Positions 7,365 to 16,814 of a DNA stretch of 64,000 bases are shown here, one piece after another. The DNA comes from Streptococcus thermophilus (GTDB lineage Bacteria > Actinomycetota > Actinomycetes > Mycobacteriales > Mycobacteriaceae). Every line of letters begins with the position of its first letter. Positions within the stretch are counted from its first letter, which is position 1. The stretch lies in NCBI GenBank assembly GCA_900618065.1, contig UYIL01000003.1, forward strand, positions 744,001 to 808,000, written 5' to 3'. The notes under the pieces were generated by a model that was not told the origin of the DNA, did not search any database, and was given only the letters and a program-made list of their open reading frames with translations. The position numbers and the translations under genes are program-made.

Positions 7365-8594
7365 ATGAAACTGATCACTCCGGCCCTGCAGACCTACCCC
7401 TGGGGCTCAAAAACCATGCTGGCGCAGTTGCGTGGCGAGCCGGTCCCATCGGCGCAACCCGAGGCTGAACTGTGGTTCGGCGCGCACCGCACAGCGCCGT
7501 CGCTTATTAACGGCACCGGCCTCGACTCCCTTATCTCCGCCGACCCACCAGCTGCCCTGGGGGCTGGTGTGGCGGCTCGATTCGGCGGGCAACTGCCGTT
7601 CCTGCTGAAGATTCTCGCTGCAGAAGCGCCCCTGTCCGTCCAGGCCCACCCGGACACCGCGCAGGCACGAGCTGGGTTCGCGGCCGAGAACGCCGCCGGC
7701 ATTCCCCTCGGCAGCGCTAAACGCAACTACAAGGACCCCAACCACAAGCCCGAACTGTTAGTCGCATTGACCCCGTTCCGCGCGCTAGCTGGCCTGCGCC
7801 CCGTCGCCGACACCCTCGCGCTGATCGAGCACCTCGACTGCGCGCCGCTGAACCGCTACGCGCCCTTCCTGCACACCGACAACGAGGAAGAAGGCCTGCG
7901 CGCGCTGTTCACCACGTGGATCTCACTGCCGCGCGCAAAACGCCTCGAGCTTATCGATGCTATTTCGGCCTCCGCCCAAACCCGCCTACCAGGAGCCGCG
8001 CCATGGATGGCCGAGGCGATGAGCTGCTTCGTGGAGCTCAACGACCGCTACCCCGGCGACGTCGGAGTTCTGGCCTCCCTGCTTCTCAACTACATCCAGC
8101 TCGCCCCCGGTGAGGCGCTTTTCCTCGGGGCAGGGCGGCTGCACGCCTACATCAGCGGCCTGGCCGTCGAGATCATGGCCAGCTCCGACAACGTGCTGCG
8201 CGGCGGGCTGACCTCCAAGCACGTCGACGTCCCCGAACTGGTACGCATCTGCGACTTCACCACCCAAGCCGACCCGCGCATCACCGCCACCACGACCACC
8301 GCCGCCTACGGGGATGCCACCGACTACCCCGTTCCTATCGAGGACTTCGTGCTCACCCGCCACCGGCTCTACCCGAGCGCGGGTGCGTTGCAGGTAGGGC
8401 AGGTCAGTGACGGCTCTGCCGCTGGGCCGTCTATTCTGCTTTGCACCAAAGGTGCTGTCACTTGCGGTTCCGGGGAGGTCCTTGAGCTGAACGCTGGGTC
8501 AGCAGCGTGGATCCCAGCCGATGATGAACCGGGTTCCGTGCGCGCCGCCGGCCACGAGGTCGCAGAGGTCTTTCACGCCCGAGTCGCCGTGTGA
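7365..8594 (+). CDS. manA: Mannose-6-phosphate isomerase, class I
   Basis: The 409-residue enzyme has the type I PMI features. PWGSK is near the N-terminus, the zinc-binding QAHPD motif follows LSVQ, YKDPNHKPELLVAL carries further metal and substrate residues, and the DNVLRGGLTSKHVDVPEL signature is in the C-terminal half. It converts fructose-6-phosphate to mannose-6-phosphate, feeding ManB and ManC. The ATG at 7365 follows a GGGGAG ribosome binding site. The region up to the next gene (8595-8789) shows only AT-richer spacer. Confidence 0.92.
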   Translation: MKLITPALQTYPWGSKTMLAQLRGEPVPSAQPEAELWFGAHRTAPSLINGTGLDSLISADPPAALGAGVAARFGGQLPFLLKILAAEAPLSVQAHPDTAQARAGFAAENAAGIPLGSAKRNYKDPNHKPELLVALTPFRALAGLRPVADTLALIEHLDCAPLNRYAPFLHTDNEEEGLRALFTTWISLPRAKRLELIDAISASAQTRLPGAAPWMAEAMSCFVELNDRYPGDVGVLASLLLNYIQLAPGEALFLGAGRLHAYISGLAVEIMASSDNVLRGGLTSKHVDVPELVRICDFTTQADPRITATTTTAAYGDATDYPVPIEDFVLTRHRLYPSAGALQVGQVSDGSAAGPSILLCTKGAVTCGSGEVLELNAGSAAWIPADDEPGSVRAAGHEVAEVFHARVAV

Positions 8595-8789
8595 GAGCGG
8601 GAACCGGGCCGCGAGGTTTGGCGTCTGTGCAAAAGATGACATTCGCAAGGTAGCGGTCGAACGACAGAAACCCTCTACCTGGGAGTTTGAAACCATTGTA
8701 AATGCCGCGTGCAAAGTTTTGCACGCGACACAATCGAGATCCGGCTAGGGACGGCGCGAAAACTCGACTAAGGCGGGCCGGCCCGAGTG

Positions 8790-9809
8790 TTAGATCCCGG
8801 AACTGTTCCCAGCTTTGTCCTCGTTGGCTGCGCGCTCTTCACGGGTAGCGGCGGAGAACGGGTCTTCCGAGCGCTGCTCGTTCATCTGGGCGCTCTCGGG
8901 GGCAGCGCTCTGCGGGGCCGCATTGCCACTCTGGGCGGCAGTGCTTTGCTGGGGAGTTGGGTTACCGGCCGGGCTGGCTGCGTTCCCGTTCGGGCTCGCA
9001 GCGGTGCCCCTTTGATTGACGCTCGGGGTCACAACATTGCTGGCCTGGCCTGCAGGACTGGCGCCTTGGCTGGCAGCAGGCGAAGCAGGCTGATGTGCGG
9101 GCGAAGCGGGCTTATCTGCTGGCTGCGCGGGCGTGTCCGCTGGCTGCGCGGGCGTGTCCGCTGGCGAAGCAGGCTGGTCGTTGGCTGGGCCTGGGCGAGG
9201 CGAAGGCTCGCTGACCTGGTCCGGAACGGTAGCCGGAGCAGTGTCCGGGTTCTGCGGAGGCTGGGGGCGGGAGGGCTCGCCGGCGCCACTGGTCTTCGAT
9301 GGCGGCTCAGGCCGGGAGTCTGCATCGGAACGGGCCTGGTTGCCCTGGCCGGAGCGCGGGGTCTGGTTCGGCGTGCGGCCGGAGTTGTTCTGGCCCTCGC
9401 GAGCACCGTTGTTGCCATTGGCGCTTTCGCCGGTGTTGCTCTTGCCGCGAGTGCTCGGGGCGGCGTTGGTGGGGCGGTAGTAGCTTGTCTCGCCATCGTC
9501 GCGTGCCCCGCCGAGCTGGGCGTTCGGGGGTGCGAGCGGGTCCGCTCCGGCGGTTGGGCCGGGGCTGGCACCTGCACCGGAACCACTCCCGGAGGCTCGG
9601 ATGTCCTCAGACGTGGATGTGGGCTCCGTGCTTTCTGCGACCTCACGGTCTTCATCCGCGTCGACGACGGGTTGGCCGGCGATCTCAGTGCCGTCGGACC
9701 GCATCGCCATGCTCGGGCCCGGGATTTTCCACACGGCGAGACCCAGCAGAACCGCTAGGGTAAGGCCGGATGCCATGTAGACGGCGAAACGGCGTTTGGT
9801 CAGCTCCAT
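8790..9809 (-). CDS. Membrane-anchored proline/alanine-rich surface protein
   Basis: The 339-residue protein begins with a short basic tail and one hydrophobic segment (about residues 8-24, FAVYMASGLTLAVLLGLAVW). The rest is a long disordered domain rich in Pro, Ala, Ser, Gly and Asn, with degenerate repeats of the type QPADTPA and SPAHQPA near residues 200-240. A perfect AAGGAGG ribosome binding site precedes the ATG at 9809, so this strand is the coding one. A signal-anchor topology with an extracytoplasmic tail through the cell wall is likely. No enzymatic domain is visible and the function is unknown. Confidence 0.7.
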   Translation of the reverse strand: MELTKRRFAVYMASGLTLAVLLGLAVWKIPGPSMAMRSDGTEIAGQPVVDADEDREVAESTEPTSTSEDIRASGSGSGAGASPGPTAGADPLAPPNAQLGGARDDGETSYYRPTNAAPSTRGKSNTGESANGNNGAREGQNNSGRTPNQTPRSGQGNQARSDADSRPEPPSKTSGAGEPSRPQPPQNPDTAPATVPDQVSEPSPRPGPANDQPASPADTPAQPADTPAQPADKPASPAHQPASPAASQGASPAGQASNVVTPSVNQRGTAASPNGNAASPAGNPTPQQSTAAQSGNAAPQSAAPESAQMNEQRSEDPFSAATREERAANEDKAGNSSGI

Positions 9810-9982
9810 GACATCCTCCTTCGAACGTTGAGTCGTGCAGTATCCCCGTGTTGTTACTGGATAATAACAACTCGGTAACAAGTTACCATGGAAATGCAGG
9901 ATCGGCTAGCCCCAATTTCCCGTGCGTTGCCTGTTTCTGGTGGACAGCCGGCCTGCTAGGCGCTAGTAGTGGAAGCTAAAAC

Positions 9983-10022
9983 GCACTGTATAGCGCAATG
10001 CCGCAATGGCGCGATAGTGAAA
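9983..10022. repeat. Short 8-nt period array upstream of the DUF4259 gene
   Basis: Successive octamers TAGCGCAA, TGCCGCAA, TGGCGCGA and TAGTGAAA (9991-10022), preceded by a partial unit, form a degenerate array with an 8-nt period. It lies about 34 nt before the start codon of the next gene, so it is in its promoter or leader. Similar arrays precede whcD and sahH. Confidence 0.45.
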
Positions 10023-10055
10023 ACGTGAACCGACGTGAAGGGTAAGGAGCAAGGC

Positions 10056-10418
10056 ATGAGCACGTGGGATACCGCGATCTTCAGCGAAGACACTAACGTC
10101 GACTTCCTCGACGAACTGGCGTCCCTTGATGCCGATGAGCGCATGGAGGCAGTGCGCGATGCCTGCCTGCTCGCCGTCGACCGCAGCAACGCGTCCGAGG
10201 ATGAGGCGCTCAATGGCCAGGCCGCAGCCACGGTCGCCGCGATTTGGGCGGGTGCCCCGTTTTCCGCTGGGGACATTGCGGACTCCTACCCGTTTCTGCG
10301 CACAACGTCCGCGGAGCTCGACGAGAAGCTTGTCGACGCTGCTGTGGCCATCCTCGAAGACCTCGCCCAGAGCGACACTGAGCACGACGTCGATCAGTTC
10401 ATCGAAGCCCTCTCCTAA
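10056..10418 (+). CDS. DUF4259 domain protein
   Basis: The 120-residue acidic, helical protein begins MSTWDTAIFSEDTNVDFLDELA, the typical N-terminus of the DUF4259 family (W-D-x-x-x-F-x-x-D-x-A/N-D-F-x-D). The ATG at 10056 follows an AAGGAG ribosome binding site; an in-frame ATG 21 nt upstream lacks one. No catalytic motif, signal peptide or membrane segment is seen. It stands alone between the proline-rich protein gene and sahH, bounded on both sides by 8-nt period arrays. The function is unknown. Confidence 0.75.
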   Translation: MSTWDTAIFSEDTNVDFLDELASLDADERMEAVRDACLLAVDRSNASEDEALNGQAAATVAAIWAGAPFSAGDIADSYPFLRTTSAELDEKLVDAAVAILEDLAQSDTEHDVDQFIEALS

Positions 10419-10452
10419 GGGGCCGCAGCCTGACCCCGTATTGTCGTGCTGA

Positions 10453-10524
10453 GACGCTGTGACACTGAGACGCTGCGATGCCGCGACGCCGCGACGCTGT
10501 GACACTGAGACACTGAGACACTGC
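10453..10524. repeat. Octamer tandem array upstream of sahH
   Basis: Nine consecutive 8-nt units occupy 10453-10524: GACGCTGT, GACACTGA, GACGCTGC, GATGCCGC, GACGCCGC, GACGCTGT, GACACTGA, GACACTGA and GACACTGC. The array ends 23 nt before the sahH ATG, so it is in the sahH leader. The variation keeps the exact 8-nt spacing, which points to expansion and drift of a microsatellite-like repeat. Confidence 0.85.
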
Positions 10525-10547
10525 AGACAATAAGGAGAACCCCCACC

Positions 10548-11996
10548 ATGGATCTGGACTTCAAGGTCGCCGATCTTTCCCTGCACGAGGCCGGCCGTAA
10601 ACAGATTGAGCTGGCTGAACACGAGATGCCGGGGTTGATGCAGTTGCGGCGCGAGTATGAGGAGGAACAGCCGCTCAAGGGTGCGCGGATTGCCGGCGCG
10701 ATCCACATGACTACGCAGACGGCCGTGCTCATTGAGACGTTGACCCACTTGGGTGCGGAGGTCCGCTGGGCCTCCTGCAACATCTTCTCCACCGAAGATG
10801 CCGCTGCCGCCGCGATCGTGGTGGGCAAGGATGGCACCCCGGATAACCCGCAGGGTGTGCCGGTGTTCGCCTGGAAGGGCGAGACGCTGGACGAGTACTG
10901 GTGGTGCATGAAGCAGATCTTCAGCTGGGGCGAAACCAAAGGTGAGGCCATCTTCCCGAACATGATTCTGGATGACGGCGGCGATGCCACCTCCGCCGTG
11001 ATCAAAGGCGCCGAGTTTGAAAACGCCGGTGCCGTGCCGTCGACCGATGAGACTGATTCGGACGAGCAGGTCTCCTTTTTCAACATGCTGCGCGACACCC
11101 TGGCCGAGGAGCCGAACAAGTGGACCCGCACGGCAGACGAAGTCAAGGGTGTCACGGAGGAGACCACCACTGGTGTCCACCGCCTCTACCACTTCGCCAA
11201 CGAGGGCACGCTGCCATTCCCGGCGATGAACGTCAACGACGCGGTGACCAAGTCTAAATTCGACAACCGCTACGGCACCCGCCACTCCGTCATCGACGGC
11301 CTCAACCGCGGCACAGACATGCTCATCGGCGGTAAGAAGGCCCTGGTCTGCGGCTACGGTGACGTGGGCAAGGGTGTGGCGGAGGCCCTCGACGGCCAGG
11401 GCGCGATCGTGTCCGTCACCGAGATCGACCCGATCAACGCGCTTCAGGCGCTCATGGACGGCTTCAAGGTGGTCACGGTCGACGAGGCGATCGGGGATGC
11501 AGACATTGTCATCACCGCGACCGGCAACCTGGGCATCATCGGTTTCGACGACATGATGAAGATGAAGGACCATGCTGTGCTGGGCAACATCGGCCACTTC
11601 GACAATGAGATCGACATGGCCTCCCTGCTGCACCGCGAGGACGTCACCCGCGAGAACATCAAGCCGCAGGTGGACCTGTTCACGCTGCCGTCGGGCAACT
11701 CCATCATCGTCCTGTCTGAGGGCCGTCTGCTCAACCTGGGCAACGCCACCGGCCACCCATCGTTCGTGATGTCTAACTCGTTCGCGGACCAGACGATCGC
11801 GCAGATCGAGCTGTTCACCAACACGGACAACTATGAAAACCAGGTGTACCTGCTGCCGAAGATCCTCGACGAGAAGGTCGCTCGCATCCACGTTGAAGGC
11901 CTGGGCGGCCGCCTCACGGAGCTGACCAAGGAGCAGGCGGAGTACATCGGCGTCGACGTCGCAGGCCCGTTCAAACCCGAGCACTACCGCTACTAA
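10548..11996 (+). CDS. sahH: Adenosylhomocysteinase
   Basis: The 482-residue S-adenosylhomocysteine hydrolase splits SAH into adenosine and homocysteine, keeping the methylation cycle running. The NAD-binding Rossmann motif is [20 protein letters not shown], substrate residues lie in [10 protein letters not shown], and the C-terminus FKPEHYRY is the conserved tail that reaches the neighbouring subunit's NAD site. An internal insertion near residues 160-200 ([28 protein letters not shown]) is typical of the longer actinobacterial form. The stop overlaps the tmk ATG by 1 nt. Confidence 0.96.
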   Translation: MDLDFKVADLSLHEAGRKQIELAEHEMPGLMQLRREYEEEQPLKGARIAGAIHMTTQTAVLIETLTHLGAEVRWASCNIFSTEDAAAAAIVVGKDGTPDNPQGVPVFAWKGETLDEYWWCMKQIFSWGETKGEAIFPNMILDDGGDATSAVIKGAEFENAGAVPSTDETDSDEQVSFFNMLRDTLAEEPNKWTRTADEVKGVTEETTTGVHRLYHFANEGTLPFPAMNVNDAVTKSKFDNRYGTRHSVIDGLNRGTDMLIGGKKALVCGYGDVGKGVAEALDGQGAIVSVTEIDPINALQALMDGFKVVTVDEAIGDADIVITATGNLGIIGFDDMMKMKDHAVLGNIGHFDNEIDMASLLHREDVTRENIKPQVDLFTLPSGNSIIVLSEGRLLNLGNATGHPSFVMSNSFADQTIAQIELFTNTDNYENQVYLLPKILDEKVARIHVEGLGGRLTELTKEQAEYIGVDVAGPFKPEHYRY

Positions 11997-12613
11997 TGAT
12001 CATCGCACTCGAGGGCATCGACGGCGCCGGTAAGAACACGCTTGCGCAAGCGCTTATCGACGGAGTGAAAGCCCAAGGCTTTCACGCGGACCGCCTGTCT
12101 TTTCCACGCTATGAGGATTCGATTCACGCCCAGTTAGCCCAGGCCGCCTTGCACGGGCAGATGGGGGATCTCGTGGATTCAGCCCATGGGATGGCCACTC
12201 TCTTCGCGCTCGACCGTTTCGGGGCGGTTGAAGAGTTGAGGGGGTATGAAACGTCGTCAAGCATTCTTGTGCTCGACCGCTACGTGGCATCCAACGCCGC
12301 GTACACCTCCGCCCGCACGGGCGACGCTGCGGACCGCGAGTGGGTGGCGCAGCTGGAATTCCAGCAACTGGGGCTGCCGAAGCCGGACCTGCAGGTGCTC
12401 GTGGACACCGCGCCGGACACTGCGCGGGCGCGGGCGCGACAACGCGAACAGGCGGATGCGTCACGGACTCGCGACCGCTATGAACGCGATGCCTCCCTGC
12501 AGGACGCAACATACGCGGCGTATGTGGAGATGGCGGAGACGAACTGGGCGGGTCCGTGGATCCGCGTCACTGATGCAGCCCCTATTATGGAAGTGATCGG
12601 GCACCTGCGCTAA
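11996..12613 (+). CDS. tmk: Thymidylate kinase
   Basis: The 205-residue dTMP kinase has the P-loop EGIDGAGKNTLAQAL at residues 5-19, the DRx motif LVLDRYVASNAAY and an Arg-rich lid (RARARQREQADASRTRDRYERD). It makes dTDP for DNA synthesis. It is translationally coupled to sahH by a TAATG overlap and followed closely by mtrA, the conserved actinobacterial order. Confidence 0.93.
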   Translation: MIIALEGIDGAGKNTLAQALIDGVKAQGFHADRLSFPRYEDSIHAQLAQAALHGQMGDLVDSAHGMATLFALDRFGAVEELRGYETSSSILVLDRYVASNAAYTSARTGDAADREWVAQLEFQQLGLPKPDLQVLVDTAPDTARARARQREQADASRTRDRYERDASLQDATYAAYVEMAETNWAGPWIRVTDAAPIMEVIGHLR

Positions 12614-12622
12614 GGAGTAATG

Positions 12623-13297
12623 ATGTCACCGAAGATTCTGGTTGTTGATGACGACCCTGCCATCTCCGAGATGCTCACCATCGTCCTGGAAGCCGAGGGC
12701 TTTGAAGCGGTCCCGGTGACTGACGGCGGTGCGGCTGTCGGCGCGTTCCGTGAACAAAACCCCGACTTGGTCCTGCTGGATTTGATGCTGCCGGGCATGA
12801 GCGGCGTGGACATCTGCAAGGAAATCCGCAAAGAATCCAACGTGCCGATTGTCATGCTCACCGCCAAGACCGACACCGTCGACGTGGTTCTTGGCTTGGA
12901 ATCGGGGGCGGATGACTACATCACGAAGCCGTTCAAACCGCGCGAGCTCATTGCCCGCATCCGGGCACGGCTGCGCCAGAACTCTGAAGAGCCCAGCGAG
13001 CTCCTGGAAATCGGTGACCTGCAGGTGGATGTGCCGCAGCACATTGTTACCCGGGCCGGCAAGGAAATCTCGCTCACCCCGCTCGAATTCGACCTGCTGG
13101 TGGAGCTAGCCCGTAAACCGCAACAGGTGCAGACCCGCGAAGAACTCCTGGAATCCGTGTGGGGCTACCGCAATGCCTCCGACACGCGCCTGGTGAACGT
13201 GCACGTGCAGCGGCTGCGCTCCAAGATCGAGCACGACCCGGAGAACCCGGAGATCATCCTGACCGTGCGCGGCGTGGGATACAAGACGGGTAAGTAG
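12623..13297 (+). CDS. mtrA: Response regulator MtrA (OmpR family)
   Basis: The protein (about 224 residues) has a receiver domain with the acidic pocket VDDD, the phosphoacceptor Asp in LVLLDLMLPG (residue 53 from this start), Thr in VMLTAK and Lys in YITKPFKP. It ends in a winged-helix DNA-binding domain (LTPLEFDLLVEL...SDTRLVNVHVQRLRSKIE). MtrA controls cell-wall hydrolases and osmoprotection genes. Two adjacent ATGs occur at 12620 and 12623; the second lies at better spacing (5 nt) from the AAGGAG at 12612. Confidence 0.95.
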   Translation: MSPKILVVDDDPAISEMLTIVLEAEGFEAVPVTDGGAAVGAFREQNPDLVLLDLMLPGMSGVDICKEIRKESNVPIVMLTAKTDTVDVVLGLESGADDYITKPFKPRELIARIRARLRQNSEEPSELLEIGDLQVDVPQHIVTRAGKEISLTPLEFDLLVELARKPQQVQTREELLESVWGYRNASDTRLVNVHVQRLRSKIEHDPENPEIILTVRGVGYKTGK

Positions 13298-13306
13298 GGG
13301 ATCGCT

Positions 13307-14971
13307 CTGGGTCGTTTTGGTCAGGCGAGGGACCGCTTCTCCCACAGGTGGCGCACCTCGCTGCAGGTCAGGTTCGTGGGCACGGTCCTTATCGTGTCCA
13401 CGATTGTCATGGGTGTGCTCGTGCTCGCTTTAGCGTCGGTGGTGACGCAGCGCCTGGTGGATCTGAAGATCGAAAACGCCGAATCTGACTTAGAGCGTGT
13501 CCGGGTCGCGGTGGAGGAGCAGCTGCAGAACACGGCCACCACTACCTCAACGCAGGGCCGCCTGAACACCGCACGTGCTGCGTTGGCGCAGCGCTCGCAG
13601 CAGGATCAGCCGTCGACAGGCGCGTATGAGCCTGTGCTACTCGTTCCCGATGAGGACGGTGCGATTAGCGCCCCAGAGAACTTTGTCATCCCGCAGCGCT
13701 TGGTCGATTTCGTCGGGCGCGGGCAGGTGGCCTACCAGTTCACGCCGGCGCAGCACGACGGTGAGGCGTACAACGCGATGATCATCGGCACACCGACCAA
13801 TTCCGACATTCCGGACCTGCAGCTCTACCTGGTCATGGACATGGAGAGCGAGCGGCAGACCCTCGCGCTCATGCGCGGCCTGCTCACCTCCGCCGGCATC
13901 GTGGTGGTTGTGCTGCTGGTGGGCATTGCGTGGTTGTCCTCGCAGCAGCTCATCTCGCCGGTGCGGTCTGCCTCCCGCATTGCTGAGCGGCTCGCAGCCG
14001 GGCACCTCAAGGAACGCATGGCTGTCGAAGGCGAAGACGAAATGGCCCGCCTGGCGCTGTCCTTCAACGACATGGCCGACAAACTGTCCAGCCAGATCAA
14101 CCAGCTCGAAGAATACGGTGACCTGCAACGGCAGTTCACCTCCGATGTTTCCCACGAGCTGCGCACCCCGTTGACCACGGTGCGTATGGCGGCCGACATG
14201 ATCGCCAACGATGAAGAGGCCCTGGAACCGCACACCCGACGCGCGTCCCAGTTGATGACCAAGGAGCTCGACCGCTTCGAAGCCTTGTTGGCGGACCTGC
14301 TGGAAATTTCGCGTCATGATGCCGGTGTCGCGGAGCTCTCCGCCACGAACATGGATGCCCGCAGCCCGATCGAATCCGCCTGGGAGCAGATCAGCCACCT
14401 CGCTGAGGAGCTCGACGTCGCCGTGGAGTTCGACATGCCGGACACGCCGGTGACCATGATCGGTGACCCTCGCCGCATCGAGCGCATTGTGCGCAACCTG
14501 CTGGCCAACGCCATCGACCACTCTGAGGGCAACCCGGTGGTGCTGGAACTCACCGCCAACGAGGGCGCAGTGGCTATCACTGTCACTGACGGCGGTGTGG
14601 GCCTGAAACCGGGCCAGGAGGAGCTCGTGTTCAACCGTTTCTGGCGCGCGGACTCCTCCCGCAAGCGCCATTCGGGCGGCACCGGTCTGGGCCTGGCTAT
14701 TTCGCGCGAGGATGCCCAGTTGCACCATGGGCTTCTCGACGCTGCTGGCACCCCCGGTGTCGGCTCCCAGTTCCGCCTGGTACTGCCGCGCGATCCCGAG
14801 GTGCCCTACACGGAACCGCCGGTGGACCTGATAGCTCCGCAGGCGCCGGGCACTGCGGACGCTACGGTCGTTGTAGACGTTCCCCGGGAGATCGGATGGG
14901 CTCACATGGACCCCGGGTTTGCCGGCGCGAAAGCGCAACGCATGGTGCGGGCGCAGGAGGAGGGGCGATAA
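13307..14971 (+). CDS. mtrB: Sensor histidine kinase MtrB (probable CTG start)
   Basis: The kinase has two membrane segments (TVLIVSTIVMGVLVLALASVV and LLTSAGIVVVVLLVGIAWL) flanking an extracellular sensor. A HAMP domain, the H-box FTSDVSHELRTPLTTVRMA, and N, G1 and G2 ATP-binding boxes (NLLANAIDHSEGN, DGGVGLKPG, GGTGLGLAI) follow. It phosphorylates MtrA and is linked to LpqB. The first canonical in-frame start, GTG at 13376, would remove the basic cytoplasmic tail (WRTSLQVRFVG) conserved in relatives. The frame is closed by the mtrA stop just upstream, so a CTG at 13307, 6 nt after TAGGGG, is the best candidate. If it is not used, the gene begins at 13376. Confidence 0.88.
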   Translation: MGRFGQARDRFSHRWRTSLQVRFVGTVLIVSTIVMGVLVLALASVVTQRLVDLKIENAESDLERVRVAVEEQLQNTATTTSTQGRLNTARAALAQRSQQDQPSTGAYEPVLLVPDEDGAISAPENFVIPQRLVDFVGRGQVAYQFTPAQHDGEAYNAMIIGTPTNSDIPDLQLYLVMDMESERQTLALMRGLLTSAGIVVVVLLVGIAWLSSQQLISPVRSASRIAERLAAGHLKERMAVEGEDEMARLALSFNDMADKLSSQINQLEEYGDLQRQFTSDVSHELRTPLTTVRMAADMIANDEEALEPHTRRASQLMTKELDRFEALLADLLEISRHDAGVAELSATNMDARSPIESAWEQISHLAEELDVAVEFDMPDTPVTMIGDPRRIERIVRNLLANAIDHSEGNPVVLELTANEGAVAITVTDGGVGLKPGQEELVFNRFWRADSSRKRHSGGTGLGLAISREDAQLHHGLLDAAGTPGVGSQFRLVLPRDPEVPYTEPPVDLIAPQAPGTADATVVVDVPREIGWAHMDPGFAGAKAQRMVRAQEEGR

Positions 14972-16770
14972 TGCTTTCCATGACCCCCAGCACTCACCGC
15001 CGCCGCGCCGCCGCCCTCGCGCTGGCAGGTGCAGGGTTGCTGTTCACCGCAACTGGTTGCGCGACGCTGCCCACCAGCACCGAGCCGCACGTGCTGCACC
15101 CGTTCGACGACCAGCGTGCCCCGATGCCCGTCGAGGAACCCAGGGAAGGGATGGAGCCGGACCTGCTTCTGCGCGAGTTCTTTGCGGCGTCTGCAAACCC
15201 GACAGGGGAATTTGAAGCGGCCAGGCGGTACATGACCAGGCCGATGGCGGAATCCTGGGCGCCGCGGGACACCACGTTCGTGCTGGATAGCTTCGACCTA
15301 ACATCGCGTGCATCGACGGACCAGAATAAGCGCTCCTATTCTGTCGCCGGCCGCATCGTCGGCTACCTGCTGCCCGGCGGCGCATTCAAGCCGGGTGACA
15401 ACCGGCAGTATGAGGCGACAATGGAGCTGTCCCAGCAGGACGGTGAATGGCGCATCGGTGCCTTGCCCAACGAGGTAGTCATTGACCGCACTGACCTGCG
15501 CAGCCATTACGAGCCGCGCAACCTCTACTACTACGACACCACCGGGCAGTCCCTCGTGTCGGACCGCCGCTGGGTGTACTCGCGGGTCCCGTCGGTGGAG
15601 ACTTTGCTGATGAACATGCTTGTCGACGGCCCTGAGGAGCGCATCGCCCCGGCCGTGCGCACCGCCATCCCGGGGGATGTGGCGTTCACGGGGCTGAAGG
15701 ACGGCATCTACGAGTTCACCGGCCTTGCAGACGCCGATGAGCAAACCCGCGCCCGTTTCGCCGCTCAAGTGGTGTGGACCCTCAATGAAGCGGGAGTGCG
15801 TGGGCCGTACCCGATCAAGGCGGACGGTGCCGCGTTGGTGGATGATTCCGTGGAGTTGACCACCGACAACTTCGCCGACCTCAACCCTGTCCGGCAGCCC
15901 GACGGCAGCCCGAGCTTGTACACGCTGTCGGACGGCTCCATCAAAGCCGTAAGCTACCCCGACGAAGACGAAAGTGAAGTCGAGTCGATCCCGGAGCTGG
16001 ACAAGGTCGGCGACATCTCCCACATCGACATTGCTGATGACGGCACGTACGCCGCAGCGGTGAATGTCAGCGAGCGGGAACAGGCGTTGGTCCTGGGCAA
16101 GCTAAGTTCCGAGGAAGGCACCACGGAAAGTGACCGCGACGGTGGAAATAAGCCTTCTAAGCGGGAAGTTCTGCGCGCGGAGAGCCTCACCCGCCCCACG
16201 CTGGAGCCGGACAACACTGCTGCGTGGTCCGTCCTCGACGGCCAGCGCGTTGTGCGTTTGGACCGTTCCTCGACCACCGGTGAGGTCGCTGTCGACGACG
16301 TTGAAATGAACCTGCCTGATTCTTTGGGCGGGGAGATTTCCGTGCTGCGGCTGTCGCCGACAGGTGCGCGCGTGGTGATGATCATTGACGGCCATTTGGC
16401 GGTCGGTGTCGTGGAAATGCGTGATGACGGCAGCCGCGCCGTTGTCAACGTGATGAAGTATGCCGCCACCGAACTCGGCGGGGCGGCTGTCGCGGCCGAC
16501 TGGCAGCCGGACGGGTCCCTGCTGGTGGGGACGTCAATCATGAACACCCCCGTGTACCGGGTGGAGCAGGACGGTTCCACTGCCACAGCCTTGCCGTCGG
16601 GCAATGTCAGCGGCCCCGTTGTGGCACTCGGCGCGTCCGCTGAGACGATGTACATCACTGACTCGAAGGTGCTCATGCAGATGCCGGTGCAGATCCGGGA
16701 GAACGTCAACTGGCGTGAGGTGCCCGGCCAGCAGGGCGTGCGTGCGGCGCCGGTGCTGCCGAAGCCGTAG
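14971..16770 (+). CDS. lpqB: Lipoprotein LpqB (GerMN and beta-propeller domains)
   Basis: The 599-residue lipoprotein has a basic N-terminus, a hydrophobic core (AAALALAGAGLLF) and the lipobox-type cleavage site TATGC with Cys about 29 residues in. A GerMN-like domain spans roughly residues 150-310 and the rest forms repeats of a beta-propeller. In Actinobacteria LpqB is the accessory protein of the MtrAB system and modulates MtrB outside the membrane. Its ATG overlaps the mtrB stop (TAATG), confirming a single operon. A shorter-looking signal peptide start at the second Met is possible. Confidence 0.9.
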   Translation: MLSMTPSTHRRRAAALALAGAGLLFTATGCATLPTSTEPHVLHPFDDQRAPMPVEEPREGMEPDLLLREFFAASANPTGEFEAARRYMTRPMAESWAPRDTTFVLDSFDLTSRASTDQNKRSYSVAGRIVGYLLPGGAFKPGDNRQYEATMELSQQDGEWRIGALPNEVVIDRTDLRSHYEPRNLYYYDTTGQSLVSDRRWVYSRVPSVETLLMNMLVDGPEERIAPAVRTAIPGDVAFTGLKDGIYEFTGLADADEQTRARFAAQVVWTLNEAGVRGPYPIKADGAALVDDSVELTTDNFADLNPVRQPDGSPSLYTLSDGSIKAVSYPDEDESEVESIPELDKVGDISHIDIADDGTYAAAVNVSEREQALVLGKLSSEEGTTESDRDGGNKPSKREVLRAESLTRPTLEPDNTAAWSVLDGQRVVRLDRSSTTGEVAVDDVEMNLPDSLGGEISVLRLSPTGARVVMIIDGHLAVGVVEMRDDGSRAVVNVMKYAATELGGAAVAADWQPDGSLLVGTSIMNTPVYRVEQDGSTATALPSGNVSGPVVALGASAETMYITDSKVLMQMPVQIRENVNWREVPGQQGVRAAPVLPKP

Positions 16771-16814
16771 CAGCTGTAGTGGCGGGGTGCGGAGGCTAAG
16801 GGGGCAAGGGTAGT

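Noticed and set aside
8787..9758. Long open frame (323 codons) on the + strand opposite the proline-rich protein gene
   Set aside because: No ribosome binding site at its start, composition of a shadow frame (Gly/Arg/Ala/Val rich), and the opposite strand has AAGGAGG, a signal-anchor and a natural start.
10453..10524. CRISPR-like array
   Set aside because: Units are contiguous 8-nt repeats without spacers, and no cas gene is present in the window.
9963..11984. Open frame of 673 codons antisense to sahH
   Set aside because: It lies opposite a clear SahH gene and includes the octamer array as low-complexity protein. Such long antisense frames are expected in GC-rich genes.
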